This document shows positions 10,538-20,520 of a DNA stretch of 22,035 nt, piece after piece. The notes beneath the pieces were generated by a model. That model was not told the origin of the DNA, searched no databases, and saw only the letters and a list, made by a program, of their open reading frames with translations. The position numbers and the translations under genes were made by a program. The stretch's first letter is position 1. The number at the start of each line of letters is the position of its first letter. The stretch lies in assembly GCA_013115125.1 (NCBI GenBank), contig JABANN010000549.1, forward strand, positions 1 through 22,035, written 5' to 3'. Source of the DNA: Perkinsus olseni. Lineage: Eukaryota > Perkinsozoa > Perkinsida.

Positions 10538-10566
10538 CGCGGATCGAACCCGGGACCTTTTGAGTG
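10538..10566 (-). repeat. tRNA 3'-half-like fragment
   Basis: Read on the minus strand, this contains GGTCCCGGGTTCGATCC followed by GCGGTCAGGG, resembling the T arm and 3' acceptor of a tRNA-Glu. No matching 5' half is found next to it, because the MITE at 10586 begins shortly upstream of it on that strand. It is a truncated or interrupted tRNA-like sequence. Confidence 0.35.
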
Positions 10567-10585
10567 ATAGGGTGAAATGCAGAAA

Positions 10586-10932
10586 CCTAAGGAGAAAGTA
10601 TATTTTCTAAGGAAGAAATCTCGCTCGCCCGAAAATACGCCGGCGCGTCGTGCGGCACGCGCGCGTACAAGACAGCGACTAAAGGTTACTTCGGCTGGTA
10701 GGCGTTAAAATAGAAAACCAAGACCTAGTGGAGTACCGACCGTAACCCCCGTGAACCCGAAACCCGACTCAGGTCGCCCTTCGGGCGACCCTCACCAAAG
10801 ACCCGAAGGCTGCGGTGTGTAAGAGGTGGGAGTTACGCGCGGGAAGCGCCCTTAGGAAGATGCAAAGGCTCCTTAGAAAAATGTCGAGGGCGAGCGAGAT
10901 TTCTTCCTTAGAAAATATACTTTCTCCTTAGG
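10586..10932. mobile_element. MITE with perfect 45-bp terminal inverted repeats
   Basis: The left end 10586-10630 starts CCTAAGGAGAAAGTATATTT, and its exact reverse complement is at 10888-10932. All 45 positions match. The whole element is 347 bp and has no coding capacity. Its interior contains a GC palindrome (near 10645-10670) and the hairpin CGCCCTTCGGGCG near 10777. Flanks are A-rich (GAAA left, AAAAAG right), so any target-site duplication is at most a few bases and cannot be assigned. Perfect repeats suggest recent insertion or gene conversion. The superfamily is not determined. Confidence 0.85.
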
Positions 10933-10960
10933 AAAAAGATTTTAATCTGAATGATAGCTT

Positions 10961-11661
10961 GGGGCCTATTTCATAGGACGATTTTCCTTAGGATCCTAAG
11001 GGGTTAGGACGCCTTTTTAGGTCTTATGGCTTCCACATGGATCGATTCCTAAGCTTAGGACATAAGGGTAGGACATTAGGATCTTAACATTTAGGATTTA
11101 GGAATTAGGACGCGGTTATGACATTAGGATAGGCCGTTAGGACGAATGGATTTCACAGGGCACTTTTCCTAACGTTAGGACACGTTGTTTAGGACAAGAT
11201 CGTAAAGTACCTCGGGGGGGTACTTGATAGGCATCCTAACCGCGGAAATGGTAGCCGTGACACGTCCCGCTCCGCCAGAAGCTCCCTGGTTCTCTCCCGG
11301 CACATGTCAAATCTTCGGGAATTTTCTCGTAGGTCCAGCGCCTGAGGTAGTCAGCAAGGTCTCATCTTCATGGCCCGCGATTTAAGTGTTGTAGCTCGGT
11401 AGGTTAAGTAACTCCACTGTCACCCGTGAGGCCGTCGGTTCGAACCTGGTACATCGCATTTTTCTCCTCTTTTGGTTGGTATGGTAGGTTAGGACGTCTT
11501 TAACCTGAGATAAGGACGTCTTTAAAATTAGGATCCTACTGTCCTTAAAGGATTTTCATGTGAAACCGCTTGACTCTTTTAAGGACGTCCTAAGGTTAGG
11601 ATCCTATTTTTAAAGACGTCCTAAATCCTAACCGGTTAGGATTTCTTGTGAAATAGGCCCC
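10961..11661. mobile_element. 701-bp TIR element with TTAGGAC subterminal repeats
   Basis: The left end GGGGCCTATTTCA (from 10961) is matched in reverse complement by the right end (11648-11661). Inside the ends are many scattered copies of TTAGGA/TCCTAA, including TTAGGAC and GTCCTAA in both orientations. This is typical of subterminal transposase-binding repeats in non-autonomous DNA transposons. No protein is encoded. A tRNA-Asp-like sequence sits inside. The immediate flanks (AGCTT and TGAAA) show no obvious target-site duplication. It lies 28 bp from the neighbouring MITE. Confidence 0.7.
11377..11457 (+). repeat. tRNA-Asp-like sequence inside the 701-bp element
   Basis: An 81-nt segment with A box TAGCTCGGTAGG (11392-11403), an anticodon-loop-like CTGTCAC (GTC, as in tRNA-Asp), and B box GGTTCGAACCT (11437-11447). 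The ends GCGAT and ATCGC pair over 5 bp. Box A has G where A14 is expected and the anticodon stem is imperfect, so it is more likely a tRNA-derived internal promoter or SINE than an active tRNA gene. Confidence 0.5.
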
Positions 11662-12230
11662 TGAAAGGTACGCCGGCGCAAAAAAGTCGCGCACGCCCGA
11701 ATCATGACAGGTCAATCGTGTAGTGGTTCACTGCGTTGCTTTAGGCCGTACTCTTCTCTGCTCCAGCCCTTAATCTAACGCCAGGATTCTCTCGAGGAAC
11801 CCTTCATCTTGCCTTGTGGACCTCGACACCTGATTATTGTTATTGTGGCGTGGACTGGACTTCTCTTCTTAGTAGGGTCTCCCCTGCCCAAGTGGAATGG
11901 CAGGCTTATTTCCATCACGATGAATCTTCGGCCCCGTCTATAGAGACCTCACCCAATCGGCTTTACTCCTCCGCTCCGAGATCAGTAGGGAAGAGGGTGA
12001 GCGCCGCGTGCCGAGTAGTGGGTCGAGTCGCTTCGCTGGTCTGGCTGATTCATACTGGTGGCATTCGATGATGATCACCGCCTTGCCGTACAGTGCCGTG
12101 GCCCTCAGCGATCTTTTTGGGCTGCCTTTCAATGATCGGAGAGCTCGTCAAAGGCCTAGACTACTTCACTTGGGCTGTTCCAGCAGCTGGACCCGTCCGC
12201 TCGGCGTTCAGACCGGCCGATCCGTCGACA

Positions 12231-15200
12231 ATGATGAACTCAGAGCCGAGTCCATATCCTGATCCGGATAATACGGTGGGCCTTCAATCACCAGGTCTTT
12301 AGTTCGACCCTAGCATGTTGTATTTTTCATTCAGGAAGCTCCTGCAAAGTGTCGTACTGGGCAGTCGGCCCGCGGCGAGGGCCTGCCCTGGGCCCCCTCC
12401 GTTCGAACCCTCCACGATGTCTTCACTCACGCCGTCAAGAGGTAACTTATCGTCCCTATCAATAAGTCAATCACCGTGTCCAACCTCAGCCATCCTAACT
12501 CCAAATGCCAAGGCACCAGAGACCTTCTTCGTTTTGTGGACATGGGCCAACCCTTGCCCGGCAAAGAGTTCGGCAAGACCACATGGCGTAGGTTCATCTA
12601 ACCCTTCTGATGAAACCTTTATGATAAGCTCAGGTACCTATCGCCAGGTCAACAGGCGGGTGTTGGCTATTGGAGCGGGCCTGCGTTCACTTGGCAACTG
12701 CCCCCAGCCCGATCATGTCACTGACGTGGACTCCTTGGTAAGTTGCATGCTAGCCCCATAGCAATCGCCATTGGCTTCTCCTCAGACCGGACCTATCTCC
12801 CTTGTTATCTTTGAGGACACTTGTGCAGAGTGGATCACAGCTGCCCTTGGGGCGTGGTCACAGAGCATGATCGTTACAACGATCTACGGTAGGCTTCCAC
12901 GGTGGCAGCTTCATGCGTGATGAGTATGGCGGAGTCCAACCTCAGGGACCCTGGGTCCGGACGCTGTCGCCCAAGCCTTCGTGGAGGGCCAAGGGACTAC
13001 TCTTCTATGCAACAGGAAAAACGTAAGCTTCTCGATCGCTTGTCGGCGCTTCTGTTGACGTCCCTAACTGTCCAGGTAGCTGGGGTCATCGCAGCTCGGG
13101 ATACGATGCCCTCTTTAAGGCATATCATCTACACTGATGAGGGTGTTGATAAGAAGGAAAGGATGAAGCCTCTGCAGTTGGCAGGTGGGCCTAGACGTTC
13201 AAGGGAGTCATTCTGGAAGGGTAGCCTCAGATACACACGGCATCGAGGTGATCAGATTTGAAGATCTCCTCCGTCGAGGTCAGAGCCTTGTGAAGGAGTA
13301 TCCACCGGTACCGCCTAAGAAGGACAACATCGCCACCATCATGTACACATCAGGTAGGCCGACGGCCGATGGGTCGGCATGCTGCTGTCACCGTCACAGG
13401 TACCACTGGCCACCCTAAGGGTGTTGTCATAAGACATCGCCACGCTGTCTTCGCCATCCGCTCAATACTGCCGCTCGTCCTGGATCGTCTCCCGTCCAAC
13501 TTCACTCACGTCGCGTAAGACAGCAGCCTCCTTTCAGCTGCCACAAGGCGTCTCCTCCCAGGTACCTGCCGCTGGCTCATATCTTTGAGTTGGCTGTCCA
13601 ACTTGGCTGCCTTAGTACTGGTGCCAGCATCGGATTCGCAGACCCTAGTGGGTTCCCTTGCTCCTGCTGTTGTGGAGGTGTTCCCCTTCTTCAGAGAGCC
13701 TCACAGCCACTCTCACCAAGCCTCACGGCGCGTTGGAGGAGTTCAAGCCCCACATGTTCATCGGAGTCCCTAAGATTTATGACGTTATTATGAAGGGAGC
13801 TCTCGCCAAAATCGCAGCGGAGCCACGTAAGGATGTACTCTGCTGGCTTTTTGGACCAGTTGCATCGGCTCTTCAGCGACCAAGAGAGGCCTCATCAATG
13901 CTGCGTTTGAGTCCAAGGCTAAGGCCATCGAAAGTCATACCCGACGCAGGCGATGTGTCAGACACGAGTTGTCCATCAGGTGGTAGATTTACCCCTATCT
14001 TCGACCGTTTGGTATTCTCCAAGTTCAAGGCCCTCCTCGGCGGCCGCATCAGGTGAGCTCTTCCAACCCATTTATGTGGCTATTAGCTTAATCCGCAGGA
14101 TCTGCATATCTGGTGGAGGTCCGCTGTCGGGGGATGTCCAAAGATGGGTCAGAACAGCGTTCGGCTGCGACGTTATCCAAGGCTATGGTCTTACGGAGAC
14201 CAACGCGAGTGCCACCATTCAACTGTGAGACATTCCCGACAGCCGCCAGCGTGAGGTATTGCATCTCTTCAGGATGGGCGATCTCCGAACGGGTGTAGTG
14301 GGCCCGCCGATCCCTGGAGTTGAGATCAAACTTCGGTCGTGCCTTGACGCCAAGGGGGAACCGGAGATCCTGGACCGCCATGGGAAGCCCTACCTTTCGA
14401 AGGACACACGAGCAGCCAACGGCAAGCGTGTTCTCGGTAGGCCCCGCGCCCGGCTGTTGGTGCTAGTACGTATTGGTACGGGAGTTTAGGTCGAGGAGAG
14501 GTTCTCATTCGTGGGCCATGTGTAACCAGTGGATACTATAAGTTGCCTGAGAAGACTGAGGAAGCGTAAGCCAGGCTGACAAATGTTTAGCGGAGCGAAG
14601 CTGACCTTCGCGTAGGTTCAAGTCGAATGGGTGGTTCTATTCTGGTGATGTTGGCCAGTTCCTGGCTGACGGCAGTCTACAGCTGATCGATCGAGTTAAG
14701 AACTTGGTAAAGCTACGAGGAGGCGAGTAGGTACCTTCGCTGCCTTCCTCGTGTAACCTCGTCTACTCTCGTAGTGGTTCGTTGAGCCCAATGGCTTACT
14801 CTCGCCATATTGACCGTCCGATGGGAGGCATTCTCTGCACAAGTGATGCTGTAGTGTGCTATTGGCAGGTACATCGCCCTCGAGAATATGGAACTAGTGT
14901 ACGGCAGTTCGGCCTTTGTGGACGCCGTCAATGGTGGCATCATGTGCTACGGTGATGGTGAGTGATCATGCTGATGATGAGGGCCCCGCCGTGCTTCCCA
15001 TCGCAAGAGACGGTGTGGTCAGGTACTCTGGATAGACCGGTGGCGATGGTGCAAGTGAACAAGGAGAACCTGGTGAACTGGGCTAAGTCCAACAACGTCC
15101 AATACAGCAGCTACGAAGAGCTGCTGAGGAAGCCCGAGGCCAATAAGGCGGTAAGCTCTGTCCGATGGATCGCGTATCTCGTTGGTTGATATCAAGTACC

Positions 15201-15504
15201 CTAGCTGACTGTATTATTATCATCATTATATATGCCCGTGTAAACTCCCCTCCTTGCAGGTTCTGGATTCCCTGCGGAAGTGCTGGAAAGTTGGTAAGCT
15301 GTCGCCTCTCGAGCAACTGTGTGCTATAGTATTGCTCAACGATCCGTGGACGCCGGAGAACAAGTAGGACGCCTGCTGCCTCCCTGCTCACTCCAACCCT
15401 CATTTGACAGGTGTTTGACCGCCACCAATAAGCTTTCACGTCACGGTATCATCGCAAAGCACGAGGAACTGTTAGAAAATCTGAAGGCGTTCGGACGAGA
15501 GTAG
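12231..15504 (+). CDS. Long-chain acyl-CoA synthetase, 21 exons
   Basis: An ATP-dependent ligase that activates fatty acids to acyl-CoA (AMP-binding superfamily). Exons: 12231-12275, 12335-12441, 12490-12587, 12634-12737, 12786-12888, 12946-13022, 13076-13184, 13231-13353, 13400-13514, 13562-13647, 13695-13826, 13877-13933, 13980-14052, 14099-14224, 14273-14436, 14490-14565, 14616-14726, 14869-14957, 15023-15150, 15260-15363, 15411-15504. They sum to 2121 nt (706 aa) with every phase consistent. Motifs are [40 protein letters not shown], the P-loop [107 protein letters not shown], and [12 protein letters not shown] with the catalytic Lys. These identify the eukaryotic ACSL/LACS group rather than MenE. 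The start is the first ATG of the first phase-consistent exon; an upstream extension is possible. The length is normal. Confidence 0.92.
14589..14601 (+). repeat. 13-mer AGCGGAGCGAAGC, copy 4 (intronic)
   Basis: An exact copy in the sense direction inside the 50-nt acyl-CoA synthetase intron at 14566-14615, 14 nt before the acceptor. Confidence 0.85.
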
Positions 15505-17540
15505 GCCACCGTGAGCGACTCCCTCCCATCACCGGTCTTGGTCTTCCTTCAGTCCATCGATGCCGATGTCGATCCCGACGACCTCGACCTCTTTCTCGAG
15601 AGCCAAGCTGTGAGGCTCGCGAGAGGATCGTGGAGGTGTCTCTTTACGTCGAGCTGGGATTTGTTTCAAGTGGCGGTAATTTCTTAAAGAGAAGGCATTT
15701 TTATGACTCCGAGGATCGCTGTTGTGTTCTCATGCTAGAGTTCCCTGACGACTCGTCAGTGACGAGAGTACGGTCGAAAGTAAGCGTACGCAAGTGGGAC
15801 AGCTCGGCGGTCACATTCCTCTTGATCGTTTGCATCGTCGCACTCTAGACACAGAATGACGTTCAAGAGAGGTCTCCGAAGCACAACCGACGAGAACATG
15901 GCACATACTGGTTGTATAGTTGCAACGCTCGAGGTTTTGATATCCGAGGCGAGTCGAATCACGGGGAAAGGAGAGATGACGCAATCGAGGCGTTGTTGAA
16001 GGTGCCATTGTGATGAACAAGCCAAAAACCCAAGCAGGTCTGTCGTTCGCAGTGAACCACTCTTATTCAAGCCACGGCTAAAGCACACGTGAGGTCGTCA
16101 AGGGGTAGGGTATAGCGGGAGTCTTTCGTCACGGTCTTAGTGTTTCCTCGTGTTGTTCCATTCGAAGGCTTCACATCGTATGGTTGTGTTATCACCGTCG
16201 CGGCGCCTCGAGGACGGGCAAGTTCATCGTACTGCTACATCACCACGAAAGGGGAGGCCAAAGACGGACAGACTTGTGAGACGTTTGTCACAGTCCTCTC
16301 ATCGAACGTGAAGATACCAAGTACATCTGTCGGAACGCATGGCCCCTGGCTGGCTCATCAAACCACTCGGACGTTTCACCCGCGGTGCACCATGGTTCAG
16401 AACTATCGAGCACTCAGCTACTTCCGTCGGGATGAACTCCACAATATAGTAATGCGTATTGGCCATCGAACTGGAGCCGTATAGAGCGATATACGGGCTC
16501 CGAGCACCCAGGACGGGCTCTTCGTAGCTTCATCAGGCCTACTGGCGATCACCAAGAAAGGAGTCGCCGCGCCCTAGGAGTGCCCGTGTGGCTTCCCCTC
16601 TCGATCTGGACTTTGGCAGGGAGTGGTTGATGAGACGTACTCACTGACACAGTTGCATGCGCCTCATCTCTCTACCAGGTGATGCTGAAATCTCCCGGAA
16701 GATGATCGACGCGGAGCGGCGGGCCATGGCCGAATGCGTAGGAGGCGGTCACAGCACTGACCAAGATGACCGCGAGTTGGGCCGCGATCCTAGCACTTTT
16801 AAGGCGTCGAAACCGCAGTGCTCTCGGACTTCTTAGAGCTCCTTCTGGCGTCAAAAGCGTCGTTGACTGATCGGACTCGCTAGAACGAGAGGAGCTCGAT
16901 TTCCGCTTCGAGGATCGCGCCGATTGAGGGTTGTTGAAATGTTCGGTAGGACCCAGCTAGTGTCCTTCAAGGTCTTCTCGCCTGTTGACCGACCTGGCCT
17001 AAGGCGAAGCGAGAATATCCTGGAGAAGGCGGAGCTGCAGTATGTTGGCCCTGTAAGATGCCACTTACATGCCACTACAGCACAACGCGCAATTGAGTAC
17101 TACGCCTATCGTCATTATTGTTTCCCTGCACCCGACACTCCCCGCAATTCTGTTGGTTCGCAACCGGTTTTACCAGATTCGAGGGTGGAAGGAGCAGGCT
17201 GATAAGTATGCTAGAAAGCGCCGAAGTGCTGTCGTACACCACGAGTACGCTAGAAGCATACGACTTCCGACGGCTTCACCTCGACACACCTATCGCAGAC
17301 CTCTGCTTTTCAGTTGTGGATTCTCCCCGGCTATAATTCGCTTTGGAGACGATATTGCTGGTGATGCCTCGGACGCTAGTCAACGATTGTGAGCACCTAA
17401 CGGGTCGTTCTAGCGCTGGAATCCCTTGTGGCCCAACCGTGATTCCGCGGATATGTTTCTGAGCGCCAACTCCCTGCCCGGTCGAGTGTGCAGGACACCA
17501 AGACCTGTGAGGGTTTCCCGCACAATCTGTATTCCCTCTA
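15505..17540 (+). other. Unresolved region, possible 5' exons of coiled-coil gene
   Basis: Short open segments on the plus strand, bounded by GT/AG, suggest coding exons but match no family I recognise. Examples are an acidic stretch FLQSIDADVDPDDLDLFLES (about 15541-15600), a charged segment around 15850-15990 containing YWLYSCNARGFDIRGES, VPFEGFTSYGCVITVAAPRG (about 16155-16214), ISRKMIDAERRAMAEC (about 16690-16740) and VSFKVFSPVDRPGLRRSEN (about 16960-17016). I could not build one consistent spliced frame. Minus-strand frames here look like shadows. Confidence 0.35.
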
Positions 17541-19083
17541 ACCGAGGGTGTACTTCAACGGCACCGATATTGCTGCTGTGGCAACCGTGCTAGGGCAGAT
17601 CGTAGTACATGGCATTTACGTAGTGAGGAAGGTGTGCGAGGAGGCTTTATCGGTCCCCAACGGTAAAGTGGTTGAGTCTTGGCGAGGTACGAGGATGCTC
17701 TCGTCAAGCAAGCCTTGGGGCGACAGCAGCACGAGGAACGCAGTCGACGCCGACGTGCGTCCCCGCGAGCTATCCAGAAATCCTTGGAGAGACTCGAGAG
17801 ACTGTGAGTCACAGAGGGGCCGGTTGCTATACTATAAGCTGACTTCCTCCACTGGCTTTCCAGCGACAGATAAGGGCTGTTGAAGTGGCTTTCTGGCACG
17901 CGACTAGCAGCGGCCGTTCTTAGCTTTCTCCACAACTGTGAGTTCTAGGTACGAAGATGCTAGACTCCGTAATGTGAAGCATGAGAAAACGAAAGCATCT
18001 AGGGAGCTGCAGGCCAGGTCGTTGTCAGAAGTGGACAAGCTCTCCTCGAAGTCGAGGGATTTGGCGGAACAGCGGAGGGCTAGGGTGTCTGCCAGGGAAT
18101 GGGTCACACGGCCGAGGTGGGCCCGCCATTAGGTTTCACATAATGATAACCTACGGAAACGATTTCCTTGGTCGGCCTCGGGGCGCAATGACTCGAGGCT
18201 TCGAGCGACGGGCTAAACCCCGATACTAGAGGAACCCAGATCTCGGTTGTTGATGGCTTTGCCGCAGTGCATCGCCGCCGTCGGCGGGTCGAACAGAGGA
18301 GACCGGAAGAACCGTGCGGGAGAGCCAACAAGCAGCAGGTCGGAAGATAAATAACTTCCTCAAGCGCAGCGAAGAGGCGTTGGCGGCCCGGGAGGAGCGC
18401 ACGCGGGCGAAGAAGAAAATGCAAGAGTAGGCCACAGCCAGGCGTGCTGAGTCTGGAAATGCCTGAGAGCAATCACCAGGTTGATTGAACTCGCTGAGTG
18501 CACCTTCCAGCCGAGAACCGCGCTCGACCGAGGCCCCGATGATCAGGTTGAATTCTGTTAATTCCCTGTGTTTGTGGTCCTGTATCTCCGGCAGGCTGAC
18601 GAGATCTGGCGGCGAGGTCTGAGCTCACGGCGATCGATGTCGAGGAGGCAGAGTGTGCACGAGAGGCTCTACGCGAAGTGGGTCGTGAGAGGCTGCTGTG
18701 TGCCGAACTGCTGCCAGGGGAATTCTGGATAAGGAGAAGAGAGAGGAAATCCACAAGAACGCGCAGCTTACTCGAGAACGGGAGGAGCTGGCTCGCTGTA
18801 AGGGTGGCATTCATCAGGCCATCGTTATCGTACTCCATTCATAATCCCTCCGCCGCCGTCGCTAAGCATCTCCGTAAGAGCACCCGGCTATAAATTGAAA
18901 GGCCTCTGCCGGTGAACAGCCGACACGCTGCCAGGCACGTTCAAGCCACAGATCTCAACCCACCATCGAACGGAGAGTTTCGATTTGAGTTCAGAGAGCG
19001 ACGCAGCCTCCATCGTCAGCCACTACTCTTCCTCGTCGATAGATTCCCTGATAGTAAGGAGCGTGTTTGGAAGCCTCGGCTAG
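17541..19083 (+). CDS. Coiled-coil protein with TFxP motifs, 3' part (exons unresolved)
   Basis: I do not recognise a named family. Several plus-strand segments are strongly charged and coiled-coil-like: RYEDALVKQALGRQQHEERS (about 17688-17745), RYEDARLRNVKHEKTKASRE (from about 17944), RKINNFLKRSEEALAAREER (about 18340-18400) and LDKEKREEIHKNAQLTRERE (about 18725-18785). Two segments carry a TF-x-P motif, ECTFQPRT near 18500 and GTFKPQIS near 18940. This short motif is common in coiled-coil, cytoskeleton-associated proteins of protists. A convincing intron lies between ..KKKMQE and LIELAECTF. The last frame ends with a Ser-rich tail (SESDAASIVSHYSSSSIDSL) and a TAG at 19081-19083. RYEDA recurs twice, hinting at internal repeats. 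The exon borders and the 5' end are not settled; the role is unknown, perhaps structural. Confidence 0.5.
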
Positions 19084-19149
19084 ATCGCCTTCCGTCAGGC
19101 ACTTGAGTGCGACGTTAGGAGAATGGTCAACGAGTATGTTGCGTCGCGT

Positions 19150-19173
19150 GAGTGAGTAGTCAACGACTCACTC
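19150..19173. repeat. Inverted repeat, 8-bp stem
   Basis: GAGTGAGT and ACTCACTC flank an 8-nt loop, about 70 nt after the stop codon at 19081-19083. It could be part of the 3' end of that transcript; no function is shown. Confidence 0.6.
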
Positions 19174-19468
19174 AGCATCGTCCTCACTTGCTTATGGATC
19201 TATCAGGACAGCGGCAGTCTAGCAGTCCTTCAGATTAAGCACGCGTCGGAGGAACTGTGGGAGATGCATGTCCGCCGTTGTTGCCGCTCTAGCTGTGTAG
19301 TGTGGTTTTTGGAGCTTCTCACGATTGTAACGATGAGTTATCGAGTTACCAGTCGTCTTGCAATCGCCACTTAAAACTCGGAACAAGCGAGAAGAAAACA
19401 TATCCGCATAGCGACCAATAAGTTAATAACATCTCCTCAATAAGTAGCGTCAGCGACACGAGCCAAAC

Positions 19469-19491
19469 TCGAATCAGAAATTCTGATTCGA
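19469..19491. repeat. 23-nt near-perfect palindrome
   Basis: TCGAATCAGAA and TTCTGATTCGA are exact complements around a single A. Possible roles are a protein-binding palindrome or a hairpin; none is shown. Confidence 0.7.
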
Positions 19492-19645
19492 AGGTCGTTA
19501 TTGCTTTCTGGCAAAGAGAGAGAATCTGCGCTGCAGAAGTTGAAAATATTAGGCTCTAAGAAGAGAACCTTGGACCACCGTAAGTGAAGAGGATGCTGGG
19601 AGGTTGATGAGTTCACCGTGACCACACGGCAAGGCTCAATTCCGC

Positions 19646-19663
19646 AGGAGGCAGCAGCCTCCT
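19646..19663. repeat. Inverted repeat, 7-bp stem
   Basis: AGGAGGC and GCCTCCT flank the loop AGCA, about 40 nt beyond the 3' end of the minus-strand secreted-protein gene. Confidence 0.5.
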
Positions 19664-19700
19664 GAGAACGACGAGTTGAGACGCTGAGAGGGCTCAATCG

Positions 19701-20520
19701 TCAGGTAGAACGTTGCAAGTATCGCCTCTCGTTATCGATGTCGGTGTAGATGCCGTCGTCGTAGAACCCCAAGGTTTTGAGATCAGTACCTCTGATATTG
19801 AAACAGACTCCACATGTCTGATTGGCCATGTCGAGGAAGGTGTCGCGACTTCCACCAAAGTCTATCTGGTAGGGTTCACCGGGCTCCTCTCGTGACAACC
19901 TGTAAGGCCCTAGGAAAGCTGTGCTGTCACCAGTCCTTCCATCCGAGCAACTGAGCTCAAGTGAACCCTCCTGGGTGACGTCGAGTAGGAAAAAAGCTCT
20001 GAGGCACTCGAATGAGCCAAAAAAGGAGGTGCGGTAAGTGAGAGCCCTCCCTGAGAGGCAGGGCATACCGAGTGAGCTCCACCTTCTCGCCCTGGAACTG
20101 GATCGTACCAGAGTCAGGGGAGTTGACCATCAAGTGTCCAAGGTCACCCTCGACGAAGTTCAGCGAGGGGCAGGCAGCCTTAGAGCCACCGTAAAGGCGG
20201 TCTAATCCCGGAGGCGGGTTGATACCGCTGAGATACCCGGTAATATCGATATAAAAATCGATGAAGCTCGGCGGAAACTTACTGACAGAAGGGAACTCGA
20301 AGGGACCATCCTCAAATGCCTTCTGAGAACACTCTATGCCGTAGGTCATCTTCCCGTCTCTCGTTATGTTGTAAGTCAACTGCAGAGCGGAGCCTGGATC
20401 CAGATAGACATAGGAGCCAGGGTTCGGCATGGTGCCGTAGAAAGGGTAAAGTCTATCCAGCGGGTCCACCTGGGCACTGCAGACCGATAGAACCGCAGCC
20501 GTAAAGAGAAGAGCGATCAT
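19701..20520 (-). CDS. Small secreted protein, two exons
   Basis: Not a family I can name. Exons are 20069-20520 and 19701-19998, separated by a 70-nt intron (donor GTATGC, acceptor CCTCAG). Together they give 750 nt, 249 residues, with phase preserved. The first 17 residues, MIALLFTAAVLSVCSAQ, form a typical signal peptide with a cleavage site after Ala or Gln. The mature part starts with VDPLDRLYPFYGTMPNPGS. It has a likely N-glycosylation site (NIT), a few Cys residues (IECSQ, AACPSL, LELSCSD, TCGVCF) and mixed beta-like sequence such as YVYLDPGSALQLTYNIT. The product is likely exported or surface-exposed. The ATG at 20520 was preferred because upstream residues in this frame are unlike a signal peptide. 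A second signal-peptide frame lies just upstream on the same strand. Confidence 0.7.

Larger units (their letters stand above)
10504..12230. other. Divergent intergenic region filled by transposon-like elements
   Basis: This separates the 5' end of the minus-strand menF-menD gene from the plus-strand acyl-CoA synthetase, so promoters of both should lie here. More than 1.0 kb of its 1.7 kb is taken by two elements with terminal inverted repeats (10586-10932 and 10961-11661). The 11662-12230 part contains open frames but no recognised domain; it could hold 5' untranslated exons or an N-terminal extension of the synthetase. Confidence 0.6.
19084..19700. other. Spacer between convergent genes, hairpin-rich
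   Basis: This lies between the plus-strand coiled-coil gene and the minus-strand secreted-protein gene. I see no supported gene. It contains three clear inverted repeats (listed separately) and should include the 3' ends of both transcripts. A minus-strand frame at 19437-19697 has no recognisable feature. Confidence 0.5.

Noticed and set aside
10961-11661. TTAGGA repeats as interstitial telomere
   Set aside because: The motif is scattered, not tandem, occurs in both orientations and sits within inverted ends, fitting transposon subterminal repeats.
13955-13979. A 25-nt ultra-short intron in the acyl-CoA synthetase
   Set aside because: An alternative donor at 13934 gives a normal 46-nt intron with the same phase and a better family match ([14 protein letters not shown]).
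19999-20068. TTTTTTGGCTCA on the minus strand, resembling the end of a dinoflagellate/Perkinsus spliced leader
   Set aside because: It lies inside the well-supported 70-nt intron of the secreted-protein gene, the match covers only part of the leader, and it is not at a transcript start. Probably coincidence.
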